In this document: positions 9,242 to 22,500 of the stretch, piece by piece
How the letters are laid out: each line of letters opens with the position of its first letter
How positions within the stretch are numbered: the first letter of the stretch is position 1
NCBI GenBank assembly: GCA_033980235.1
Contig: CM067067.1
Location: forward strand, 39,909,985 to 39,973,984
DNA from: Diadema setosum
Lineage: Eukaryota > Echinodermata > Echinoidea > Diadematoida > Diadematidae
Direction: 5' to 3'
DNA length: 64,000 nt
Notes under the pieces: model-generated
What the model saw: only the letters and a program-made list of their open reading frames with translations
Told to the model about the DNA's origin: nothing
The model's database searches: none
Position numbers and translations under genes: made by a program

Positions 9242-12200
9242 GTAAGTATCCAAGAGAGAAAATGAATCTTAATTCGAAAAAAAAACCAATGTTAAGGACT
9301 CTTTACTCACTGCTAATTTCGAGGCAAAAGCAATGAGTTTCTCTGGAGATTGGGATATTGGCCAAGTCGGAACATAATTTGTTATTTCTCGCGTACCTTA
9401 ATATAGTCCCACACATCTGTATTTGCGTAAGTGACTCGCGTAACTTGCTAACCAATACAATAGACTTCTAAATGCATGGCAGGTTTCATTATTGTTGAAA
9501 AGCAATTTCAATTTAATTTCAATTTCAATTTATTTTCACATGTAACACAATGTGAACAAGTACATTTTTTTGGTATAATTACGAAAAATTGAACTAGATA
9601 CAGGTTGATGTTTAAACTTACATGGAATGTTGCGTGGGACCTTAAAAAAAGCACAGCTTGCATTGTTTATGGTGTTAATGTTATCAATAATAAGGTCCCC
9701 TGAAAAAAAAAAAAAGAAATATCATGGGCCTAAAGTTTACATGTAGATGAGTGGAAATGATACACAGTGACAGTGTAAGCAAAATAAATAAAAGGCTGAG
9801 GTGAGAAACAAAAAGACAAGAGGGAGGTGGGGAGGAAGAGAAGAAAAGAAATAAAAACGGAGAGAGTAAGTTTAGTGACATACAGTTGTAGGCGTAAATA
9901 CACACTCGTATGCATAGCCCGACCAGACGCTGTTAATACGCTACGCGAATACAGCGTCTGACCAGCGAGCGGGCACCTTCACAGTGGGGAACCACAACAC
10001 AACTACAAAACTTATGAAAATTTATACGTTCTTTATAAACAATGTACACGTTACCAAACGTTACTCACCTTTAGTGCATGCTTGTATTACAGAAGGTTCG
10101 TAAGTCCATTGAGAGCCCTCGTGATAAGTCCGTGGAACCAAAAAATGATACTTTCTGGCGGATTCCCTAACACTGTCGCGGTTCATCGTTGCAGAATTCA
10201 AAATGGCGCCTTGATCTCTGCGGAAATCTTTTGCGTGCGTGCGATGCGCTGCTTGAGTGTTGGTGTAGCAGCACGGTCGACAGCGTGACCTTTTGAAAGG
10301 GCATTCAGATCATGTGACCTCCCGAATATTGGAAATGGCCTGGCGTGAAAGACGATGTACCGTTCGTGAACCGTTCACACATGCTGCATATAACCATCAA
10401 TTTAGGTAAGTTATTGAATCTAAATTTCAATACTCATAGCATAGATATGAAGTCTCATTATCATTTTGTTCGTCAGATGAGTTTGAAGTGGCAAAAAAAT
10501 GATCTAAAGTATCAAAATTCAATCCGATCGCATGCGATCGTTGGACCCTCTTCGTGTTTGGAGCTTCGTTGGCACAGCCCTGTCGCGCTACGTATGTACA
10601 GCGGCGACTGGGCTGTGTATAGTTATCGTATGCATTGCATTGGTCATTAATTAACTCTTAATGTGCCAGACCCAAAACCCCTAACGTGCCAGACGTTTTT
10701 ACCCAACGCCAGAAAGTTTGCGAACTGGATTGACAATATAATTTCAAACTGTCATGTCTTTGAAACTATTGTATTGACTGTTTGAATTGAGTTCTACACA
10801 ACAATTATCAAGAAATAATTGGTCTTTCGTGTCATGTAGTCAGTTTGCTGTAATATCTATCTGAACCTGAAATATTGCAGAAATAATCGATATCATTAAA
10901 AAATTGATATAGATTTTTGTGTAGTATATAAAGAAAGAGTCAGTCATGATTTTTCTTCAATAGAACGCTCCCTTGACTCTGTGAGAAAGTTTTAGAGCTA
11001 CATTTCCTCTTTCAAATGATAACAAATTTGTCTTTTAGAGTTGTATAATTCCAAAGATATTGGTAGTTCAATTTGTCTTTTCAATTTTTTTTTTTCTGCC
11101 TCGGTAATTAATTCCCAAATCTGAGTCCTTTAAATAGTCCCAGATCTTGTATTTGAAACTAAAGTAAATCCCGGGTCCTGGAATAGTGTCTTTTGTCTAC
11201 TTGAGAAGGAAGCACCTACTAATCCTTCTTTTGTCTATGCAGACTGCAGGTGGGCGCACTCTATTGAAATCGGCAGGCCTTTGTTTACAGGTCTACTTTC
11301 CGTCCACTGTACATGTGCATAGACGAGAACAAAAGCGTGTTCTTCCTTTGTATGCTAGCGTGGGGACGATTAGTGAAGTTCACCAAGACAAAAGGATGAA
11401 AGACTTGACCAACGAACGAAAGCTTGACCCTCTTTAACGGACAAAATGAAAGCCGCTCCCACAGGAGAGCACCCAAGCAGAACAATGCAAGTGGAAATGC
11501 ATAGACAACACACGCAAATTCAGTACTTAGCATACACACGCCTGGTTTATCAATGAGAATTTTGATCTATACACAGCTCGCAGAGGGTGCGCTCTCTGCG
11601 AATTTTCCAGACGCGAAAAAAAAAAAACACCTTGCTGAAAAAACACGTATTTACTCAAAATTTTCCTTTGTAAGTATACTCATACTTTTAGTGGAAACGA
11701 TGGCTATGCTAATCAGCTACCAGTACATATCAATGGCAGTTTCTCGGCGACCATGGCATGTTAGAGTTAAAGCAATAAAAATGTACAGTAGGCCTAATGT
11801 AGGTCTAGAACCATATTTTATCCAGTGATAGCGCCCCAACACAACAGGGCATGGGAAGCTAGAGTCTAGCTAAGAATCTACAGTAAAATTTGCAGTTCTG
11901 ATACCCGGGTACTGGAACTGCAAATTACCCCAAAGCTATTTCTACTGAGTTGTTTCATAGTGGGAAAGGCTGCAACATGCATTTCCCATAAACACCTGTC
12001 GGAGTATACTCAGGACTCATCCTCAACGGGTTAATTGGCTCCCTAGGCCCTATGGCACCAAGTCAAATGTGGAAAATTGAGTCTATCACCACTATTGCAC
12101 CAGTCAGTGTATAATTCCAATAGTGTCTTTACTAGTGCTTTATCATTTTCATCAGCTTGCAAGTTTACTGGCATATAATGAGCTTTTGTTTCCTTTTTTG

Positions 12201-15200
12201 CTTTACTTAAATGCTACTTCAGTGTTCAAATGACTACTCTTCTTAGTCCTACTGTGTTTGTAGTGTATCATTTATCCTGTTGCGTTGTCATTGTTTATGT
12301 CCAACTATTCAGAGGATACAAGTAGTCATAATGTCTGCTTAATTTTCCAGGAAAGTTGAGTTGTACACAATGGATCGGATGTGGCAGGATGTAGCTGATC
12401 TGAGGAAGTTCAAAGTAGCCGTGGCTCCTTTTGGTGGTCCAATAGGTAAGGTTCTTGGTGGGCATGCTTCCCAGCTTCGGTAACTATAATTATATTGAGA
12501 TGCCCAGTTTTGGACTGACTAATATGGCCTTCGTAATGCATTAATTGTTCCAAAAAAACCCCCCAAAAAACCAAAAAAAAAAAAACCACACCCTATACTA
12601 TTCTTTGATTGAAACTCTACCAATATATAAGATATGTCATTGGACTGTTAATTTTCTCATTACCATGGTATTAGTATGAAATAGATATTAAATTCAAGGG
12701 AATATTTCAATCAAAATCTTACAGAATCATTCAGTTTTTAATTCTGATGAAGAATGAAGTGCTTCATTAGATGGAATTGCCACCTTATAAATTCCAATGT
12801 ATTATCATTATTTCAATGATTGTAATATACCAAGAAAAAAGGGTATCAATATGTAGGATAGTTACAATAAGCTATGTAGATGTTTCCTGCAAACCTCTTT
12901 CATTTTTTTCACAGCCGGTGTATGAAAACAGAGACACACTCTCTGTTTCTTTATTTTATCTTTTTACTATCGTGAGAGAAGAGGAGAAAATAAACAGGCA
13001 GCATAGACTTCCTGTGCTATGTCGATTTCAAGGTTCAACTTTTATGATGATCTGCAATATTCTGGATTTATGCTATTTTTGCATTGGAGCTGTACAAATT
13101 TAATTTGAAATTTGTTCATAGCCCTGTGATAAACATTTATTTTTGACTCGCAATTTACATGTAGACTCGGTGTCTGATTGGTTTGATTCATTATGATCAT
13201 AACAGTTTTAAGTGAAATAAAAATATCTGTGTTATGGGCAAGATTTTACATCCGTCCTCTTTCATACATGTTAAAGGACAAGTCCACCTTCATATACATA
13301 TGGATTGAGTGAATGCAACAACATTAGTAGAACACATCAGTGAAAGTTTGGGGAAAATCTGACAATCCGTTCAGAAGTTATGAATTTTTAAAGCATCTGC
13401 GCAATCACTGCTGAATGAGGAGACTACTACATTGTATGATGTCACATGCGTACAATGATATAAGGAAAATAAAAAGAGAATTTCACAAAACTTTGTTTTT
13501 TTAATAAAGTGCACATTCCTTCAACTCGTTACTGACGTATGTTAAGGGAAATATTATTCCCCTTGCCTTCTGAAAGAGAGAAGTTGAGTGCTCTTTTGTT
13601 ATGCGAGAAAAGTGAAAATATGTTGAATTTTCTTTAAACTTTCTTTATATCGTTGTACTCATGTGACATCACAAGATATAGTAGTCTTCTCATCCAGCCG
13701 TGACTGAGCAGAAACTTCAAAAATTCATAACTTTTGACCGGATTGTCCAATTTTCCTCAAACTCGCAGTGATGTGCTCTACTAATATTGCTGCATTCACT
13801 CAACTCACATGTCTATGAAGGTGAACTTGTCCTTTAAAAAATATGAATCTTCAGTATTCATAGTATGTAGCCCTTTCAGTACCACTTGCTTCTTTTTTAA
13901 CCCATCGAGGACGGGCTGATTTTGCTACAACGCATATTTTCAATAGACACCTGCCCAAGTATATTCGGGACTCATCTTAAATTGATTAATGTTTAATTGC
14001 TGTATAAATACAAGCATTACTATACACGTTAATTTTTGACACACACTTGTGAAGTAAACACACCAGACAGTAAAAACTGGAAAAAAAAAAATGTACTTAT
14101 TTTCCCCCATCAGCTCTGATGAGAGATAGCAGGAAAGTGACACAAGTGAGAGGAACATCTCATCTGGTCATCTATATTTTCTCTGCTGCTGGAAGGGAAA
14201 TCTCAAAAATCAATGTAAGTCACTGAAAGTTTTTTTACCCTTTACAAGTCTCTAGCCAAGCATATGAGAAGGGAAATCTTCATTAACTTGGAAGATTGGT
14301 TAAAGGAAAAAATAATTCAACCCACAGTAGATATCATTATGAGTTTGCTAGTGTGACCAAGTCATTACACCTCATGCTTCTTTGTGCATTCTGACATAGT
14401 TGGCTACTTGTAACCATACTGTGGTAAATAAAGGAACCAAAATTAAATCAATTCATCTGGACTTACTGTTTTACTTCCGAGAACGGTTTCACGTCCGATC
14501 CTGGACGCTTCATCAGCTCGTCTGATTTGATGGCGGGAAAGCGTCGTTGCTAATCGGCGCAGACGCACTACCGACGTTATTGTTTGAAGTCAGTCGCCGA
14601 GGAATTCTCCGGATGACAGAGCTGTACACCCGGGAGAGGTTGTGTCGCAATCCCCCACCCTTGTTGAGGGAGGGGTTTTCGGAGTTGACGTAGACGTCTT
14701 CCCGGACCCTCTCAAACCACAGAGGCTCCTTATCTAAGATACGCACATCTTTGTCCTTGAAGTCATGTTTGAAGGTCTTCAGGTGGGAGAAGACGGCGAC
14801 AGACTTCGAACAATAACGTCGGTAGTGCGTCTGCGCCGATTAGCAACGACGCTTTCCCGCCATCAAATCAGACGAGTTGATGAAGCGTCCAGGATTGGAC
14901 GTGAAACCGTTCTCGGAAGTAAAACAGTAAGTCCAGATGAATTAATTTAATTTTGGTTCCTTTATTGATCGTTACCTGGATGAATCACAACTTACACCAT
15001 ACTTTTTTAAGCAAAATACAGTTCAAATATTTAAAAGAAGAAAAGAGGAGGTTGTGTGCCTGTGCAGCCAGATATGACATAATTTTCTGCTTGCTTTTCC
15101 ATGATCAGTGGGACAGTGGTCATGTGATTCACATTGGCTGGTCCACAGCGGAGGATCTGCTGTGTATTCAAGAAGATGGGACTGTCTTGGTGTATGACAT

Positions 15201-17660
15201 CTTTGGCAAGTACCAGCGAAACTTTAACATGGGCCAGGTAAGTGTAAATACCTTTTCCAACCTCTGCTAACCTGATGAAGATGGACTGTTTTTCTTATAA
15301 CATGCTTATCCCTTTTACCCCAACCCAAGAATAATCAGGACTAGTCTTCAATTGGTTAAAAGGGTATTACCAATCATACCCCATAATTATTGTTTTCTGG
15401 AATAAAAGGTTGATTTCAACTCGTTTCAATTCATTTGTTTGATTTGATGACTGAGTATGCAATGAATGCAATAGCAAGCAACCACAGGACCAAAGGCTGA
15501 AGTTGCGTGGTAAAGATTTCAGTCCATGTGTTGGTTCCAGTACGCACTACAAGAATGACAAGAATTTACGTCCATGTAGGGCATTTGTCAATCAGTTGCA
15601 AGAATATCATCATCATGTTGCTGTAAAGTCATTATCTGAAAACCTGAAGAAGAAGCATGATGTATCAAAAATTTGGTAAATAATTAAAAGTTGTTGGACG
15701 ATAATGATGCATTAAACTCTTCATTTTATATTTTTGATTTAACATTCTATTTATGATCTTTCAGACTACAGATATCCAAGAGCAGAATCAAAACTAATAT
15801 TTATTAGAACAATGCTGTAAAGTCCAAATAAAACAAACTTTGCAGGAAGCAAGAGAGTCCAAAGTGATAGAAGCCAAGGTGTTCCACAACCCTTCCTATG
15901 GTGGCACTGGTGTTGCTGTTCTGACTGGAACCTACCGGATCTATATGGTAAATGATGTACACAACCCGACTAGTAGAAAGATGATGGAAGTACCAGGTAA
16001 GTCTTCTCTAACGAACATAGGTCTTCTGGACTGAAGCAGATCTCTCTCTATGAATTCTGAGTTAGTTTCCTTAGGACAAATAAATCAACTCAGTAATCTG
16101 GCATTTGTTTGTTTGTTTGTTTGTTTGTTTGTTTGTTGTTGTTAGTTGTTGTTGTTGTTGTTTTTTTTTTTGGGGGGGGTAATTAACAAACAGTACATGC
16201 TGCTTAATGTTCGCAGCTGTGTTTCTCTTGATTCTAATTTAGAGGTCTGACAAAGATATACAATATGTATCATGTAGTTCTATCAATAGCTGACACCTGT
16301 GATTCCCATTACCATGTAATTTTAAAGTAGTAGAGCAGATAAGCCCTCAAAATCACGTGAATTGTGCAAAATTTGACTAAAGCATGAAACTTTCACCAGT
16401 GTTAGTACATACCATAAGATTTATTTTAAGATCGGGAGGTAAGTCTAATTTGACCTCTGATGACCTCCAGAGGTCAATGTACTTTAGATATCAGAAAATC
16501 AATGTTTTTAGACATTTGCAAATGATATATGTGGTTATGTTGCACTAAACATGCATTTATACCACAGAGAAATCATTTCCAGATTCAACAGAGCACTGAC
16601 AGGTTTTTACCTTTGACCTCTGATGACCTCCAGAAGTCAATGAACTTTAAATATCAAAATATCGATGTTTTTAGACATTTGTGAATGATATATGTGGTTA
16701 TGATTCACTAAACATGCATCTATACTTCAGGGAAAGCATTTTCTGATTCCACAGAGCATTGACAGGTTTTAACCTTTGACCTCTGATGACCTTTGGAGGT
16801 CAATGACCTCAAAATATTATATTGATCTGTGATGTAATTGGTTAATGGTAACCATTGTTAAGATGTACAAAACATCTTACAATGAAATTGTCTTCATATT
16901 CTAAAGAGCAGACAGGTTTCTACCTTTGACCTCTGATGACCTTGAGAGGTCAATGACCTCAGAATATCAGAATATTGAAGTATGACATCATTGGTGAAAG
17001 GTCAAACATGGTAAGGATGTACAAAACAAGCATATCTGTGTACAATGACATCGTCTTCATATTCCAAGGCACACAGACGAGTTTCTGCCTTTGACCTCTG
17101 ATGATCTCGAGAGGTCAATGACCTCAAAGTATCAGAATAGTTTGGCATCATCAATGGTAAACATGATGATGTTTTAGAGAGCACTCGTAGGCTCTGTTTA
17201 TTAACGAGCCATTACCGTTCACCTATGAAAATCACACAAGGTCAAATACCTTGAATGAAATGTGAGGATGTTAATACTGATATTGCGATAGTTAATAGTT
17301 AATAATTGTTTACAATGTAGGGCTTACAAACCATGCATTTCTGTTACCAAAAAAGTGGCTACTCATTCCGCAGAACTTTTCAGGTAATCATCTAAGTCGG
17401 GTATGTGCACAGAGCAAGGGGTGGCGATCTGTTTTCACGTGGGGGGGGGGGAACTTGGAAAATATGTAAAAGCATAAGTTCATGGTGCAAAGGAATGAAG
17501 CGGAGGGGGAGGGGGAGGATGTGGGTGGGGGATTGGATTTTTGCAGGTTTAGACCTGAAATCAGTGATTCAGTGTAGCTCTTGTTTAATGTGTGCGTCAT
17601 CACTTATACGGAAGTTGATGGGGTGTGGGCGCATCTCACCTACCCTCCTCCCAAAGACGA

Positions 17661-17696
<36 letters not shown>

Positions 17697-19535
17697 ATCT
17701 GATGCATACGTTTTGGGGGAATATTTGGAAAATTATGGATCACCAAGGTGTACCAAGTCTATATGGATGGGAACCCAGGAAGTGCAGCGTTGGCGAGGGT
17801 AGGGTATTCCACTCCCATTCGACAGAGCTCTTGTATTTTGAGAAATGAGATTCAACGACCTGGCACACAGGCACTTTTGAAGGAATACCTCGAAATTTGT
17901 ATCAAAAAAGCCATCTATGGAGGAAGACCAATCGACAGAAGGATGTGGGTGGAGGTATCCCCCTCCCACATTATGGCGCTTTTGCATTCTTTTGTTTGCA
18001 ATTCAATGATCTCGTGCCACTCTTGGTTGAGCTACCATTTTGAAAAAAAAAAGTCCATACCCAAATGTGTAGCCATAATCAATGCATGGAGGAGAGGTTT
18101 ATACAGCAAGAGGAGGGTATGAAAAGGGCTGTCCCCCAATCCTTCCCATGCGAGGGAGCCTTTGCAGTAAGAATAGAAATGTAAAAAAAAAAAATCTAGT
18201 ATACACATTTATGATGGAATATTTGGGAAATTATCAGTAAAAGGAGTGTACCAAATCTAAGGGTAGAAACCGAGGAGGGATTGTTAATTGAAAGATACAC
18301 TACCCCCTCCAACAAGAGGGATTTTCTTTAATATGTCGGAACTGAAATTAAAGGTCTAGTACATACTTTGTGATGATATAGAACAAAAATGGGACAAAAG
18401 CACTGAGCGTATATGGAAGGGGACATAACGAAAGATAGTGTGGGGGAGGGGGTATGCAAAGGAGATTCTGCCTTTTAATCTGGTGCATACTATAGCAAAA
18501 ATGTTCAGTGACAATTCATTTTCTGTCAAAAAAGTAAAGAAAAAAAAATCTCAATCTCAGGAAATACTTGGAAGCAAAGTTTTATGTCCCCACCATTCCC
18601 CCTCCCATATTTTCTCGGGAGGCGGGGCAAATGCCTCTTGCCCTCCAAAATGAACAATCGTGCATATATAGGAAAGCCTTTTCATCTTTGGAATTCAAAT
18701 AAAAATATCTCTTAAAAACATTTTTCATAGAATAAGGGAAATTATCATTCTCCAAAGTATGTTATATCTGTGGAAGGAACCAAGCAGGGGGAAGGAGTCT
18801 ATCAAAAGGAGATATCCCCTCTCACAGAAGGGAGATTTTGCATTTCAGAATTAAATTTTAACAATCCGATGCACACTTAAAGTGAAAAACTTGGGCAGTT
18901 TTCTGTCTAAAAAGCAAAAAAAAAAAAAACAACAACAACAAAACATAGTCCACATCTCAGAATTCAATGGGGTGGGGGTCAACTATCCCTGCCACCACCC
19001 CACCCCTCCTCCAAACTAATTCCCCGGTATGTGCATGTGTTTTATTCCACTTGTTGAAAAGAAGAGAGAGTTTTAAGAAACAATATTGTTCAGTGGTCGC
19101 TATCCCAGTCAAGTAAATTGTTTATCAATAAGATGATTTCCTTCACCTGTATACCTTAAGATGATGTAGGCCTGGTATTTACCTTGCACGTTATTACATC
19201 TATTTTTTTTTTTAGTATTCTCGTTTATTATTTTGATGTGAAAGTTGTTTACTTTGCCACGATTTTATTTATACATAGAAAAAATAATCCAAGACTGAAA
19301 ATGAAACTGATACAATATTTAATGATTGACATGATGCACATATTGTGTATTTCTATAGCAATAAAAGTGGGCAATTCAAAAGGCGTGTACTCATTTCACA
19401 TGAACATTAGCGATGATCCTCTGACCTCTGGAGGATATTGAAAGATATGCATCAAAATGTAAGAATATTGATGTCTGGTCTCATTGGTTTGTAATGGCCT
19501 GCTGCTTATGAAATAATAATTATATTTAAAAAATG

Positions 19536-19571
<36 letters not shown>

Positions 19572-22500
19572 AAAATTGTATGCAGAGTATTCCACACACA
19601 GTTCAGTTTTGACTTCCATCTAGGACAATGAGCGGTTACTTTTTTCTCAACTACACTGTAATATCAAAATCTATTGAAAAAACACGGTGGCGGCTGGGTC
19701 TAACACATTATCATTCCTTTTCGTTGGAGATCCATGCGGGATGGTCAAAACAAACATAAAAATTAGATATCTCAGACCTAATTGTTATAACAAAGCATCA
19801 TATCCTCATATACCCAACCCAACCCTCTATGCCCAGACAATGTAAACCACCCCATGGACTTACTTGGAGCTTTAGAATATCCTTTGTCAACAGAGAGAGA
19901 CATCCAAACCTTTGCAGTGCCGACTAAGATCTGCCATGGAACTGATTGGTATTGGCTCTGCATCATTGACAGCAGATCTCGTTTCCTATTCTCCTTCTTC
20001 TTCTTCTTCTTCTTCTTCTTCTTCTTCTTCTTCATTATACTGTGTAATCTTGTAATATTCTGCCATGGAGCCTTTTCTTAATTGGTTAAAGAAGGTATCC
20101 AAAGAGCTACATGAAGCAAAAAACAACAAACAAATGCAAAAACAAAAAGAGAGACATATGTATCTTTAATAACAGAGCTGAATATTGAGTATCTCTCTCC
20201 TGAAGTGTTTCAAAGAGATACAAGAGACAGTGGCCGAGAGTAGCCGCCACCTTTTTTGGGACTAGGCCTACTTTGTGTTCTTGCAAATGATGCCTGACAT
20301 TTTTGGTCATTTGCCCTTTTTGAAGAATGCAGCAATAGAGCCACAACTTACTGCGGAGTGGATATTGTGGGGTTCTTGATGCAGAACATCATCGCTGAAT
20401 TTGCCTGAGCTGTACTTTCTTACAGGGATTGCCATTGTAGTTTTGTTTTGTTTTGCTTTGTTTTGTTTTTCAAGTGTGGCTGTAACACTGCTTGTTTTGC
20501 ATATAATATGATGGTCATTGCAGCTAAAGAGTGCATATCTTCTCTGGATCATTCCAAACTTCATGATGTTTCACCTGGGTGAATGGATCCCAGATGATGC
20601 ATGCATATTCCAGGACAGTCCTGAGCGGCATGGAGTAGCAAAACACCTGAACTTTATGATACTCGTATCTTCCGTCTGGAGAGAGTCTTTGGTTGAAGTA
20701 TAACCTTTTTAAGCTGCTGTGGCGATTTGATTCCAGCTGAGCCTCCTATTGGAACTCCAAAATATTTTGCACAATCCGCTTTCTCCATGGTTTGCCATGA
20801 AAGCTTATCTATTCCCTGGGTAGGTCTCGGATGGCAATAGCTAGTTGCAATACACAGGATTGCTTCATGTGGAATGCATGTTGGGCCTCACAGTATGTCG
20901 AAGTTTCAAGATGGTCCATGATGTCGCAGCTGTGGACTGTATACTCCAGGACCATGAGTCATTCATCGCAGTCTTAACCCACCAGCTTTACACTGGCCAA
21001 TACAGGCCCACCAGCTGGAAACTATGCAAATATTGCCCATGAGCTTGACACTTAGGCAAACCAGTCCCATAATGAGTCCAACAAATGGGGGAAAAGATCT
21101 ATGAGACTTACACTGAATAGATTAAACACTCTGTATATCAGTCTCGTGGGCCTTGTTTTCCTCGAGTGTCGAGATAATGGCCATATTTGCTAGTCTACAT
21201 AACTAACCCAAACATAACAGTTGTATTTGAGGTCACTGCCATCACTCAAGAAACTTAAGCTTTATTTCTGAAGTAATTGACCTCTCACATTTCAGAGACC
21301 TGTTACTATAAACCAATGCTCTGTGGAATATGCAGACATACTTTGATCAAAACATCAATGCGTGATTTGTACATGATTAAGCATTTACGATTACACCAAT
21401 GAAGCCAAACATCAATACAGGTAAGCCTACACATGTGACCTCATTGACCTCTCATTTTCCTGAGAGGTCAAAGTTGGATATAATGCACAGGCTAATGACC
21501 AATGTTCCATGGAATGACAAGATTCTTCTATTATAGCATAAATGATTGTACATCGGGTATTACAAAGTTGACCATTGACTATACATAGAATATCAATATT
21601 CTGATATTTTTGAGGTCATTGACCTGTCACCTTCCTCAGAGGTCAAAGGTAGAAACACGTGAGTAATTTCTCTTGCTCTGTGGAATAGGAGAACAATTCA
21701 ATTGTAATACAAATGAATATAACATCTAAATCATGTTTGTCATCAACCAATTGCACCAAATATCAATGTTCTGACATTTTGAGGTCATTGGCCTCATCAT
21801 AGGTCATCTGAGGTCATCGGAGGTCAAAGGTAGAAATCTGACTCGAAAGGCTCAGTGGAACATTGAGGCAATTCCTCTTACAAAAATTAGTTTTTAGTAC
21901 ATAATTATCGTGTTTCGGTTATGAGTGACGCATTAAAATATCAATTTTCTGACATTTTGAGGTCATTGACCTCTGAAGGTCATCAGAGGTCAAAGAAACC
22001 TGTCAGGGATCTGTGGAATATAAAGACAATTTCAAAGTGACAAAAATTAAGTTTTAGTATATCATTACTGTGTTTTATCATTAACCAATGATGCAAAATA
22101 TCAATTTTCTGACATTTTGAGGTCATTGACCTCTGGAGGTCATCAGAGGTCAAAGTAGAAACCTGTCAGGGCTCTGTGGAACATAAAGACAATTTCACTG
22201 TGACAAATATTAAGTTTTAGTACATCATTACTGTGTTTATCATTAACCAATGACGCAAAATATCAATTTTCTTAGATTTTGAGGTCATTGACCTCTAGAG
22301 GTCATCAGAGGTCATCAGAGGTCAATTCAGACTTACCTCCCGATCTTAAAATTAATCTTATAGCATGTACTAACAATGGTGAAAGTTTCATGCTTTAGTC
22401 AAATTTTGCACAATTCTTCGGCTTATCTGCTCTACTAAAGGAAGTTTTGGAAGATTTGATAAATTGGTTACTTTTTTTTTCTTGACTCGGAGCAAATTTC

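Larger units (their letters stand above)
16321..22440. mobile_element. Giant foldback structure in VPS16 intron 5
   Basis: The outer about 150 bp at the left (from GTAGAGCAGATAAGCC) reappears inverted at the right (ending GGCTTATCTGCTCTACTAAA), including TGTGCAAAATTTGACTAAAG and TTAAGATCGGGAGGTAAGTC. Inward from both ends come tandem units of 150-175 bp, about five on the left (to about 17160) and seven or eight inverted on the right (from about 21230). Long terminal inverted repeats made of tandem subrepeats are typical of foldback-type DNA elements such as Drosophila FB/Galileo and sea urchin TU. The loop holds other repeats and a LINE relic. No transposase was found. Confidence 0.75.

Noticed and set aside
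17748..18122. 124-residue frame in the intron-5 loop
   Set aside because: It lies in a degenerate tandem repeat, and sister units do not keep the frame.
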